A DNA stretch of 64,000 nt from Bacillota bacterium. GTDB lineage: Bacteria > Bacillota > Clostridia > Lachnospirales > Lachnospiraceae. Location: the NCBI GenBank assembly GCA_023411555.1, contig JAEYOQ010000037.1, forward strand, positions 1 to 64,000, written 5' to 3'. The notes below the pieces were generated by a model. The model was not told the origin of the DNA, made no database searches, and saw only the letters and a list, made by a program, of their open reading frames with translations. A program made the position numbers and the translations under genes. Shown piece after piece: positions 7,995-16,443 of the stretch (its first letter is position 1; every line of letters begins with the position of its first letter).

Positions 7995-9542
7995 ATGAAA
8001 AAGTATAGAGTATCTACATTTATCAGGATTAACATTATTTTTGCGCTTTTATTGGTACCGTTTACTTTATGGGAAGTGGTTAACACCAGACACAATATCC
8101 AGGAAGTCGAAACAGAAATTAGCGATACAGTCCGTACACAGATGGATTATTTTATAAGCCGTTTTGACAGTGAGATGACCCGAAATAATACGGAGGTTTC
8201 CAACTTTTATCTTGAGAATGACTGTATCTATGTAGCGGCAAATATAAGCCAATATATGAACTATGATATGGTTGCAGCTCTTAATCGGATCGAGGGACGT
8301 AAGAAGTCCATTAGCCGGGTAAGTGCTTATAATTCCAACGTTAATATCATGATTCCTTCCTTGGAAATGGTTTTTCAGAATATTAACGGAGCTACTAATC
8401 TCTATATGATGAGCGCGGCAGACCAGCAGGCCTACTATCTGGACAAGGTCTACGGCAGGTTCTACTTAGAGGATAATGATATTAAGGTTGCCTATCCCTA
8501 TGCTTTAGGCAAGAAGCTATTTATTATGGTAGTAATAACGATGGACCGCAACGCTATTGCGAACGGACTTGAGCATGCCATCGGATATGACAGCTTTTAC
8601 AGCTTGGAGTTTACCGATGCAGGAACGTACATAAGCAATATTCCGGAAGGATATAATACTGCTGACATGATGACAAATAAGGTCATTGACACTAAATTTG
8701 GACTAGAATATACGACTTATATTGACAAGGCTAGTATCGCAGATCGATACGAGAATATTTACATGATGATTAGTATCTTTTTAGGACTATATATCTTTAT
8801 TGTCCTGACCTTTTTCATCTATTCTAATAAAAGTGTGAAGCAGCCTATCAATAAGCTGATTAAGGGCTTTGAGAGGACGGAAAAAGGAGATTTTACGAAT
8901 CGTATTGAGGAAGACGGCAATAATGAGTTCAATTATATGTTCCATGCCTTCAATAGAATGAATGATAACCTTCAGTCACTGTTCGATAAGACTACGAATC
9001 AGGAAATACTGCTGCAGAAGTCTGAACTGAAGCAGCTACAGACACAGATTAATCCCCACTTTCTATACAATACCTTCTTCCTGATGCACCATCTGCTAAA
9101 ATCAGAGGACTATGATAGAGCAGAGCTTTTGTCAAAGGAACTAGGAACCTATTACAGATATATAACCAGAAATGCGGCTGACAGCGTTAGGCTATATGAT
9201 GAGAATCTTCATGCGTCAACATATGCCAGTATTCAAGCGATGCGCTTCGAGGGAAGAATGAATATTGATTATGGTGAGCTTCCCGAAGAATTAAAAGATA
9301 TAAAGGTCCCCAGGTTGATTATTCAGCCGATTTTGGAGAATTGCTTTAATCACGGACTGGAGAACAGGCCTTCGGATGGATTGCTTCGAGTTACTTTCCG
9401 TCATGATGACGGCAGTCTATCCATTTTTGTAGAGGATAACGGAGACGGTCTGACTGATGAGGATATAGAGGTCATGAATGACAATAGTCTACCCGCTCTT
9501 GTCCAGGTACTTTACTACCGGACTTGTAATGGGAAGTGTTAA
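7995..9542 (+). CDS. Truncated YesM-like sensor histidine kinase
   Basis: Membrane kinase of about 515 residues. The ATG at 7995 has GGGGGA five bases upstream; an in-frame ATG at 7983 is also possible. Helices lie near residues 9-30 and 255-277, followed by a HAMP-like segment, the phospho-acceptor H355 in INPHFLYNTF, the N box ILENCFNHG and the G1 motif DNGDG. The gene then breaks: the expected G2 box (GxGLxN) and the last part of the ATPase domain are missing, replaced by an out-of-frame reading of an ABC-permease 3' end. The final 13 residues or so (from about LPALVQ) are therefore not kinase sequence. No response regulator is adjacent. It is probably inactive. Confidence 0.85.
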   Translation: MKKYRVSTFIRINIIFALLLVPFTLWEVVNTRHNIQEVETEISDTVRTQMDYFISRFDSEMTRNNTEVSNFYLENDCIYVAANISQYMNYDMVAALNRIEGRKKSISRVSAYNSNVNIMIPSLEMVFQNINGATNLYMMSAADQQAYYLDKVYGRFYLEDNDIKVAYPYALGKKLFIMVVITMDRNAIANGLEHAIGYDSFYSLEFTDAGTYISNIPEGYNTADMMTNKVIDTKFGLEYTTYIDKASIADRYENIYMMISIFLGLYIFIVLTFFIYSNKSVKQPINKLIKGFERTEKGDFTNRIEEDGNNEFNYMFHAFNRMNDNLQSLFDKTTNQEILLQKSELKQLQTQINPHFLYNTFFLMHHLLKSEDYDRAELLSKELGTYYRYITRNAADSVRLYDENLHASTYASIQAMRFEGRMNIDYGELPEELKDIKVPRLIIQPILENCFNHGLENRPSDGLLRVTFRHDDGSLSIFVEDNGDGLTDEDIEVMNDNSLPALVQVLYYRTCNGKC

Positions 9543-9549
9543 AGGCTAA
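9481..9549 (+). pseudogene. Orphan 3' end of a sugar ABC permease gene
   Basis: In the frame one base after that of the kinase, 22 codons read TIVYPLLSRYFTTGLVMGSVKG then TAA. This matches the C terminus of the LplC-type permeases in this window (VYPFLQKYFTKGLIIGSVKG and IYPFAQKYFAKGIMLGSVKG). Nothing upstream in this frame is permease-like, so it is the surviving tail of a deleted transporter operon fused into the kinase gene. Confidence 0.85.
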
Positions 9550-9573
9550 TTAATCATATACATAAAATGGGAT

Positions 9574-9604
9574 CCCGGTTGAAGTAATTCAATCGGGGTT
9601 CTTT
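9574..9604 (+). terminator. Terminator inherited from the deleted transporter operon
   Basis: A 10-bp stem (CCCGGTTGAA with TTCAATCGGG, one G-U pair), four-base loop, then GTTCTTT. It lies 25 bases after the orphan permease stop, where the operon terminator would be expected. Confidence 0.75.
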
Positions 9605-9896
9605 ATCATGCTATAGGCGCGAAATAGTCAGGTTGCTGACTATTTGTCCATAATTGATATACGTAAAAAAAGAATAATAATGACAAAAAAGAGTACCACA
9701 CGAGTTAGACTATCCTATGCTATAATATAACAATCAAATGTTAGACTGCAAGTGGTTCTAATGAAGATAGTAAAAAGAGAATATAAGACTAACTATTAGA
9801 GAAAGTCAATACTTAAGTTAGAAATCGTAAAAGTTTTAAGAAATGTGGCGGTGACTATTTCATCGCAATCAGTACATTGAAAATTGCATGACGAAT

Positions 9897-9918
9897 AGAG
9901 CATCCTTTCAGGTGCTCT
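9897..9918 (-). terminator. Small hairpin just past the transposase stop
   Basis: AGAGCA pairs with TGCTCT, extended by two C-G pairs across a one-base bulge, with a five-base loop. It lies about 25 bases downstream of the transposase stop on the minus strand. The following U content is low, so termination would be weak. Confidence 0.4.
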
Positions 9919-9943
9919 TAAAGAAGATATGATATAGGAATTG

Positions 9944-11119
9944 CTAGATAGCCTTTTGATACTGTTGTCCTGATGATTCGAGTTGATATATTACTCTGAC
10001 AAGTTTCTTGGCTGCATGTGATATTGCAACATAATAGTGTTTGCCTTCAGCTCTTTTTTTGGCAAGATATGCTTTGAAAGTTGGATCCCAGTTACAGACA
10101 TAAATAGTTGCATTAAATAATGCGTATCTTAGATATTTTGAGCCTCGTTTCTCCATTCGGGAATGACAGTTGTCCAGTTGACCAGATTGATATGTGGTTG
10201 GTGATAAACCAGCATAGGCTAAAACCTTATCTGGTGAATCAAACCTATCAAAGTCTCCGATTTCAGCGATAATCATTGCACCCATTCGATAACTGATTCC
10301 AGGAATGCTAAGAATAGGAGAATTGATTTTATCCATAATGATTTTAATTTCATTTTCAATCTCATCAATTTCAGAATCTAACTCACGAATTAGTTTAATA
10401 GTGTGTTTTAATTCAAGAGATTTGGCTGGCATATTTGAACCGATAGAAGTTCTTGCCGCTTCTCTAAAGGTAATAGCAGTATTCTTTTTGTAATGGCCTT
10501 TAGAAGCCCCGTCAAGAAGATTTGAAAGTCTTGTAAGATGTGCAGTGGCAACCTGCTTAGCACCAGGGAACTCATACAACATCGAGTAGACTGAATTGCA
10601 ATGAAGCACAGGAACAAGTTTTTCTAATTCAGGGAATAGAATACAGACAAGGCGAGAAATCGATACCTTTAATGCAGATCGTTCTTTTACCTTATCAAAA
10701 CGATAACGAGTTAGTGACTTAAGCTCCTCATTGTGATACGATATGTCTGAGTAGGACTTTAAGTTCACATCAGACATTAGCATAGAAGCAATTGTATGGG
10801 CATCTACCTTATCCGTTTTGGTCTGTCTAAGGCTTAGACTTTTTCTGTACAGATTTGTATGTAACGGATTGATAACGTAGGTCGGGAAACCTTTATCAAT
10901 GAGATATCCAAGAAGATTGTAACTATAGTGTCCAGTGGCTTCTAGCCCTACTTTTACTTTAGATATATCTTCCATAACGGATTTTGTTTTCTGATAAAGT
11001 TCATCGAACCCGTCAAGGTTATTGGTGATGGAAAAAGACTTAAAAAGAGCTTCTCCATCTGTGTTTGTGATAAAGCAATCGTGCTTATCTTTAGCAACAT
11101 CTATTCCTACAAAAATCAT
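9944..11119 (-). CDS. IS110-family transposase (DEDD/serine recombinase)
   Basis: Start at 11119 is fixed by a near-perfect ribosome site, AAGGAGGTCC, directly upstream of ATG; it gives 391 residues, usual for the family. The N-terminal RuvC-like domain shows D7 (GIDVAKD), E60 (GLEATGHYS), D103 and D106 (KTDKVDAHTIA). The C-terminal transposase_20 domain has SIPGISYRMG and AGLSPTTYQSG, where S312 is at the expected catalytic serine position. No frameshift or stop is seen, so it may be active. Known IS110 enzymes recombine target and donor DNA using an RNA encoded in the element's non-coding end. Confidence 0.95.
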   Translation of the reverse strand: MIFVGIDVAKDKHDCFITNTDGEALFKSFSITNNLDGFDELYQKTKSVMEDISKVKVGLEATGHYSYNLLGYLIDKGFPTYVINPLHTNLYRKSLSLRQTKTDKVDAHTIASMLMSDVNLKSYSDISYHNEELKSLTRYRFDKVKERSALKVSISRLVCILFPELEKLVPVLHCNSVYSMLYEFPGAKQVATAHLTRLSNLLDGASKGHYKKNTAITFREAARTSIGSNMPAKSLELKHTIKLIRELDSEIDEIENEIKIIMDKINSPILSIPGISYRMGAMIIAEIGDFDRFDSPDKVLAYAGLSPTTYQSGQLDNCHSRMEKRGSKYLRYALFNATIYVCNWDPTFKAYLAKKRAEGKHYYVAISHAAKKLVRVIYQLESSGQQYQKAI

Positions 11120-11149
11120 ATAGGACCTCCTTAAAATAGATTGATACTG

Positions 11150-11300
11150 TTTTAAGATCCACAGGGCTCCTTGCAATTGTAACCTACTTCTTGATAAACC
11201 GTCATGCGGTAACTAACTGATTAACAACTAAACAAAGAGACTGTGGTTGGAGCCTTTTAATAACCATCAAGTGGTAGGAGAAATCAACCAATCCACAGTA
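11150..11300 (-). ncRNA. Candidate IS110 bridge RNA region
   Basis: The segment upstream of the transposase carries several complementary blocks. CTGTGGTTGG at 11241-11250 pairs with CCAATCCACAG at 11288-11298 with one bulged base. GGCTCC at 11165-11170 pairs with GGAGCC at 11249-11254. Small hairpins are ACCG-TCATG-CGGT near 11198 and ACCA-TCAAG-TGGT near 11264. In IS110-group elements the guide-like bridge RNA is transcribed from the end upstream of the recombinase gene, which matches this placement. Exact limits and binding loops are not determined. Confidence 0.45.
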
Positions 11301-11376
11301 TCTTAAAATAGCATAGTCTAACCTATAGAAAAGGTAAAGAATGACTATGACAATATAATAGTAGGGAGAGATTAAG

Positions 11377-13518
11377 ATGAGCGCTAAAAGAATTATTGCA
11401 GGAGTACTGGCAATCGTCCTCATCACCACGGTCTTCATAGGCTGTAGTAAAAGAGCAGCAACTCAGGTTAGTCATGATGTACCTATGGGACGTTATGTGG
11501 AGGAAGATATTGAGATGCCGGAGGCAGTTAAAAACAGAGAGGAAATCGCCTACCAGCTTATAAAAAATCCGAAGGGGGACATAGAGATATTCTGTGTGGT
11601 TCTGACAGAGGATATGCCAGTCGTCCAATATACTCTCACATCAGACCATACCTGGGAAAAATCGAACCCTGAATGGATCAATCAAGGAGATGCCGAGATT
11701 AACTATGCTGTTTATGGAGAGGACGGATCAAGATACACACTTGGCTGTGAATATCTTGAGAATAAGATAAAGTTAGCTATAGTAAAAAATACCGAAGGGA
11801 ATAAGACTGAAGAGATAGCCCTGGAGGACTTTGCTAATCCGGTGGATTACATGTATAACCCTACAGGAATGGAGGTTCTATCAGAGAACACTATAATGCT
11901 AAGCTTTTATGATCATGTTAGCATCTATAAGGATGGAAAGCTGAAATATGAGTTTCCCAGTGGCAGTTATGAATATGCTCTGTCAAAGGATAAAGGACAG
12001 TTGCTCATCGCTAATCCAAAGAAGGATGGTGTGCTTATCATTGATACGGCTACAGGAGATACCATTTCAGAGGTACCCTATCCAAATGATATGAGCTCTT
12101 ATGCCTTTACATCGGATAAGGAGGGGAATTGGTATATTGCCTCCAGTATTGGACTCAGCCGATTGGTGAATGGAGGAAGCACCTGGGAGACCATTGTGGA
12201 CGGAACATTGACCTCTATGGGTATGCCCTCCTACAGCATAGACACTATTGTGTGGGGAGGACAAGAGGATTTCTATGTGATGTATCAATATGGTGAGGGA
12301 CAGCGAGACATAAAGTACTATAGATATGATAAGGATATCCCCTCTACGCCAAGTCAGACCTTGTCTGTGATATCCATGAAGGATAATGCAACAATCCGCC
12401 AGGCAATCAATGAGTACCGAAAGACCAATCAGGATGTCAAGGTTGATTATAGAGAAATCGGAGAAGATGGCGTATTGATTGAAGACATTGTCAAATCAAT
12501 TAATACAGAGCTCATAGCAGGAAAAGGTGCCGACATTATACTTTTTGACGGTATGTCGGTAGAACCCTATATTGAGAAGGGGGTTCTGGCAGATATCAGC
12601 AGTATTATCAAGTCTCTGATCGAGAAGGGAGAGCTTCAGGAGAATGTGGTAGACCTCTATCAGAAGGATGGAGCGATCTATGCTGCTTCCCTTCGTTTTC
12701 TCCTACCCTTTGTCTTTGGTAAACAGGAGGCAGTGAATAGTACCACATCGATGGAGGCCTTAGCTGATTATGCAGAGGATAAAGCAACGACGGCGCTATT
12801 TGGTGAACAGATATATACCTATACAGAGCTTAGCTCTAAATTATATCAATTATATTCGGATCAGTTTATAGGAACGGATAAAAAGTTCAATCGTGAAGAG
12901 CTGATTCAATTTATGGAGCAGGTGAAGACAATCTGTTCCCAGACCAAGGTAAGAGAAGAGTCAGCTGATTATAGTTACGGAGCCGATACCATTCTACCGG
13001 GTATGCTACTCTATGGAAAATATAGCGAGTTAGGATTAATTAATGTAGCATCGTCTGTCGATACCTTTGCAGCAATATCAGCGATATCACAGACGGGAGG
13101 CAAATTTGCTTCTATCAGAGATCAATACATTCCGAGTGGCATCATCGGTATCAATAATGCCAGTGAGAATAAAGAGTTAGCCGGAGATTTCATAAAAGTT
13201 TTGTATTCCTATGAGGTACAAAAGAATGAGTTGAGTGATGGTCTACCGGTGAATGCAAAAGCATTAGATGAATTCGGAATGGAAGAGAATGATTATTATA
13301 TTAGTGACGGCGATGGCTTTGAAGCAACTCAGCCTAGTGAGGAAATCAGAAAAGAGATAATAGCACTTGCCAAATCACTGAATAAGCCGATCAGGGAGGA
13401 TGAGGTACTTAAGAATAAGGTAATCAACGAGCTGCATCCGCTCTTATCGGAAGAGACAAAACCAGAGGAGATTGCAGATAAGATAATTAATACCGTAGAG
13501 GTTTATCTTTCGGAATAG
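11377..13518 (+). CDS. Long extracellular solute-binding lipoprotein with extra N-terminal domain
   Basis: 713-residue lipoprotein (signal peptide with lipobox FIGCSK, Cys near residue 23). Residues about 60-330 look like a beta-propeller-type repeat region (for example LLIANPKKDGVLIIDTATGD and WYIASSIGLSRLV). From about 335 a sugar-binding-protein fold begins (ATIRQAINEYRKTNQDVKV, then GADIILFDGMSVEPYIEKGVL), much longer than the usual 430-560 residues in total. AGGGAGA precedes the ATG. It has no permease beside it; the upstream transporter remnant at 9481 suggests it was once part of that lost operon. Ligand unknown. Confidence 0.8.
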   Translation: MSAKRIIAGVLAIVLITTVFIGCSKRAATQVSHDVPMGRYVEEDIEMPEAVKNREEIAYQLIKNPKGDIEIFCVVLTEDMPVVQYTLTSDHTWEKSNPEWINQGDAEINYAVYGEDGSRYTLGCEYLENKIKLAIVKNTEGNKTEEIALEDFANPVDYMYNPTGMEVLSENTIMLSFYDHVSIYKDGKLKYEFPSGSYEYALSKDKGQLLIANPKKDGVLIIDTATGDTISEVPYPNDMSSYAFTSDKEGNWYIASSIGLSRLVNGGSTWETIVDGTLTSMGMPSYSIDTIVWGGQEDFYVMYQYGEGQRDIKYYRYDKDIPSTPSQTLSVISMKDNATIRQAINEYRKTNQDVKVDYREIGEDGVLIEDIVKSINTELIAGKGADIILFDGMSVEPYIEKGVLADISSIIKSLIEKGELQENVVDLYQKDGAIYAASLRFLLPFVFGKQEAVNSTTSMEALADYAEDKATTALFGEQIYTYTELSSKLYQLYSDQFIGTDKKFNREELIQFMEQVKTICSQTKVREESADYSYGADTILPGMLLYGKYSELGLINVASSVDTFAAISAISQTGGKFASIRDQYIPSGIIGINNASENKELAGDFIKVLYSYEVQKNELSDGLPVNAKALDEFGMEENDYYISDGDGFEATQPSEEIRKEIIALAKSLNKPIREDEVLKNKVINELHPLLSEETKPEEIADKIINTVEVYLSE

Positions 13519-13546
13519 GTGATCATACTCATAAAAGATAGAAAAA

Positions 13547-13594
13547 GGGAGCGTTATTCCAAGACTTTTTGGTCATGGAGTAACACTCCCTTTT
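13547..13594. terminator. Bidirectional terminator between convergent genes
   Basis: A 15-bp stem (GGGAGCGTTATTCCA with TGGAGTAACACTCCC, one mismatch and one wobble) preceded by AAAAA and followed by TTTT, so it can act on both strands. It lies between the lipoprotein gene and the PepSY gene. Confidence 0.85.
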
Positions 13595-13629
13595 CAATTT
13601 GCCTTGTCTATAAGCAAAGTGAGCAATGT

Positions 13630-14850
13630 TTAGTCGTCATCTCGTTCAGCGCTATGCTCAAGGATCTTCCCGGAGGTTGCATCGATTTCATACTCATATT
13701 CGATTCCGCCCTTATAGAACTCAATATCATAAATTGTTCTGCCGTCATCGGTATCGAGCTTTGCTTTTGAGAAGGTGACATCAGATGTGGAAAGTCCGGC
13801 ATGCTCTACAGCGATGGACTTTGCTCTGTCAATTCCAATGTACGCGCTAGATTCTCCACTTTTACTGGTTTCCTTTGTTTTGCTTTGTTCTTTCTTTGTC
13901 TTTTTCTCAAGCTTTTCCACGCTTTTATCGTGAATGGCACCTGTGGCAGCATTGATTTCGTATTCATACTCGTGGGTCGAGGTATAGAACTCTATTTCAT
14001 ACACATAGATACCGTCGTCGTGGTCAAGCTTTGCTTCAGTATAGGTTATACTGGATGCGGTGACCCCTGCATCTGATAAGGCTTTTGCTTTTGCTGTGTC
14101 TAGGGATATCCTATTTGTCGATGCTTCTTTTTTCTTTGTTACTGGCTTAGTAGAAGTATCATTATTTTTAGTCTCGCTTTGCTTTACCGGGGATGTAGTT
14201 TCTTTCGTCTCAGATTTTGTGGTCTCTGTTTTTGTAGTCTCTTGCGCTTTTTCAGCAGAGGATTGCTGCTTATTCTCGGCATTTATCTCCTTACTCTTGC
14301 TGTAGATGGAGCCGTCATTCGCATTAATATCATATTCGTACTCAACATTTCCTGCATAAAATTCAAGCTCATAGACTAAGATATTATCTTCCGTGTCAAG
14401 CTTAGTAGTAGTAAAAGTAACGGCGTCACTGGTTAGGTTTGCATCCTTAAGCGCGATCTCTTTTGCTTCTGTCAGAGTAATCTGTGTAGAAGTAGCTTCG
14501 GTCTTACTGCCCAAGGCTTTAATCTCGATATCCTTCTTTACCACAGTACCATCAGAAGCCTTGATCCAATATTCGTACTCTGTACCGTCTGCAATAAATT
14601 CTACCTCGTATACAAACTGACCTTGCTCGTAATCAAACTCGGCTTTGACTTCTTTTGCAATGGTGGGATCAATTCCTGCATCAGCAAAGGAAAAATTCTT
14701 TGCGTTTTCCGCTCCGATGGATGAATTTTGAGCAATGGTGCCTGCGGCATATACTGTTCCGGTACCTAGAGCTGCGATGATAGTGGTGAGGCTAATAATT
14801 GATAAGGTCGCCTTTGCTGGCGTACCAAAAAATTTCTTAATGTTTTTCAT
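13630..14850 (-). CDS. Secreted protein with four PepSY-like repeats
   Basis: 406 residues with an N-terminal signal or anchor helix (about 14-36, ending TVYAAGT). Four related modules of about 60 residues follow, near 50-105, 122-188, 248-313 and 338-402. Each has the pattern TxAKxLALxxAGL, then AKLDxDDGxxVYEIEFY, then EYEYEIxAxxGxI. Modules 2 and 3 are separated by a Lys/Thr/Glu/Ser-rich linker. PepSY domains are thought to bind or inhibit proteases or act in envelope stress sensing. The gene lies 186 bases downstream of a sensor kinase on the same strand, an arrangement often seen for PepSY proteins. AAAGGAG precedes the ATG. Confidence 0.85.
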   Translation of the reverse strand: MKNIKKFFGTPAKATLSIISLTTIIAALGTGTVYAAGTIAQNSSIGAENAKNFSFADAGIDPTIAKEVKAEFDYEQGQFVYEVEFIADGTEYEYWIKASDGTVVKKDIEIKALGSKTEATSTQITLTEAKEIALKDANLTSDAVTFTTTKLDTEDNILVYELEFYAGNVEYEYDINANDGSIYSKSKEINAENKQQSSAEKAQETTKTETTKSETKETTSPVKQSETKNNDTSTKPVTKKKEASTNRISLDTAKAKALSDAGVTASSITYTEAKLDHDDGIYVYEIEFYTSTHEYEYEINAATGAIHDKSVEKLEKKTKKEQSKTKETSKSGESSAYIGIDRAKSIAVEHAGLSTSDVTFSKAKLDTDDGRTIYDIEFYKGGIEYEYEIDATSGKILEHSAERDDD

Positions 14851-15036
14851 GATTTATGATCTCCTTTCTTGACTATGCCTTGAGTATAAACTAGAAATAT
14901 TAGACCAACATTAGAACAATAGAAAATATAAGACAATTTTCATATTTCAAAGGACAGGCATGTACGGCTAGTAAGAACCAGTGAGAATAAAAAGTAAGAC
15001 ACTCTTCCGGTAGTAGGTAGGTTGAGTAATATAAAG

Positions 15037-16443
15037 TTAGAGAGGAAGAATGATTGAAAAGGTACTGCCCTGATCTATCTTACTTTCCAGAAGAATTCTT
15101 CCTCCATGAAAGCGGGCGATTCTTTCCGCCATAGATAACCCTAGCCCGGTGCCGACACCGCTTCTTGAGCTATCGCCCTGATAAAAACGACGGAACACCT
15201 TTTCCTGTTCATCCTCAGCGATTCCCACACCATCGTCTTGGACAGAGAGGATAATCGAGGCTTCTGTCTTTTTTAAAGATACAATAATATGGCCATTTTC
15301 TCTACCATATCGATAGGCGTTTGATATCAGATTTGTCACCGCCCGGTAAATTAGTAGCCTGTTTCCCGTATAAATGATGTCTTTTTCGATCCTATCGTAG
15401 GACAGCTCGATGTTATTCTCACGAATGAGAGCCATATCAAAGCAGAGTGAGATAACACCTTCTGACAGGTTAAAGGGTTCAAGGGGATAACGGTCTACCT
15501 TCATATCCAGTCTGGCGAAATCCAGCATGTCATTGATAAGCCCGGACATCTTTCTTCCCTGACGCTGTATTACGGTGAGTGCAGTCTTGTATTCTGCTGC
15601 AGTTCGCTCCTTCTCTAAGGAGTATTCGCACTGTGCTAGAATGACAGACATGGGAGTTCTAAGCTCATGAGATGCATCTGATGTGAATTGCTGCTCCTTT
15701 TCAAAGGAACGATCCAGTCTTGCAAACATTTCATTGAAGTTGTCCACAAGCTGGTGAAGCTCATCTGTGCCTTCTCCGATATCGAGCCGTCTTTTCAAAT
15801 CGTCACCATTACCGATTTGGGAAGCAGCTTCGGAAATCTGCTTGATGGGTTTTAGCGCTCTACCGGCGATTAGATAACCGCCACTCACGGCAATCAGTAC
15901 GAGAAGTGGAAGGATAATAAGGGATAGGCGGGAGATGGACGACATTTCCTCTTCCCCTTGAGTCTCTGCAACAACGCCTCTCAACCAGAGACCTTGGAGT
16001 CCCTCTTGGGATAGTGCCCGGTCAAATATATAATAGGTAATGCCGTTTGCTTTGATGGTCTGAATTACAGAATCCTTAAGCTTTACAGAAGCGGTGTCCT
16101 TAGCGATGGGATTTTCTCCATAAAGAAGAGAAAGGCTACTGTCATACAAGGCGGTATAAATCTGATTGACAGCATCCAGAAAATCATCGTCGACCTCCAG
16201 AAACCCCTTTCCATAGGCTAGGAAATGATCGACATCCTCCAGTGGGTCTTGAGCATCAATGCTGCTGTAGTACTCAACTTCATCGATATTGTTCTCTACG
16301 GTCTCGATCAAATTATCCCGGATGGTCTTTTGAAACACCTGGTTACTGACGGATAGAATGACAAGGTAGGTGAGTGATACGACTATGACCAGCGCCATAG
16401 TAAACCATAAAGTTATTTTCGTGCGGATCGAGAGCTGCTTCAC
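15037..16443 (-). CDS. OmpR-class sensor histidine kinase
   Basis: 468 residues: helix at 9-32, extracytoplasmic domain of about 140 residues, helix at 172-194, HAMP linker at 195-247, HisKA with H259 in SHELRTP, then an HATPase domain with NLISNAYRYG, DDGVGI and GTGLGLSMA motifs, all intact. It starts with GTG and overlaps the regulator's stop codon by four bases (GTGA), so the two are translationally coupled. It probably responds to a cell-envelope signal with the PepSY protein downstream. The stimulus is unknown. Confidence 0.93.
   Translation of the reverse strand: MKQLSIRTKITLWFTMALVIVVSLTYLVILSVSNQVFQKTIRDNLIETVENNIDEVEYYSSIDAQDPLEDVDHFLAYGKGFLEVDDDFLDAVNQIYTALYDSSLSLLYGENPIAKDTASVKLKDSVIQTIKANGITYYIFDRALSQEGLQGLWLRGVVAETQGEEEMSSISRLSLIILPLLVLIAVSGGYLIAGRALKPIKQISEAASQIGNGDDLKRRLDIGEGTDELHQLVDNFNEMFARLDRSFEKEQQFTSDASHELRTPMSVILAQCEYSLEKERTAAEYKTALTVIQRQGRKMSGLINDMLDFARLDMKVDRYPLEPFNLSEGVISLCFDMALIRENNIELSYDRIEKDIIYTGNRLLIYRAVTNLISNAYRYGRENGHIIVSLKKTEASIILSVQDDGVGIAEDEQEKVFRRFYQGDSSRSGVGTGLGLSMAERIARFHGGRILLESKIDQGSTFSIILPL

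Larger units (their letters stand above)
9704..11322 (-). mobile_element. IS110-family insertion sequence (ends approximate)
   Basis: Contains one intact IS110-type transposase on the minus strand with about 200 bp of structured non-coding DNA upstream of it and AT-rich DNA downstream. The limits given are the outer copies of a 10-bp inverted match, GTTAGACTAT at 9704-9713 and its complement at 11313-11322. Members of the family often lack clear terminal repeats, so the true ends may differ and the right part (9704-9943, no genes seen) may be host DNA. It sits between a deletion scar and the lipoprotein gene at 11377. Confidence 0.6.
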
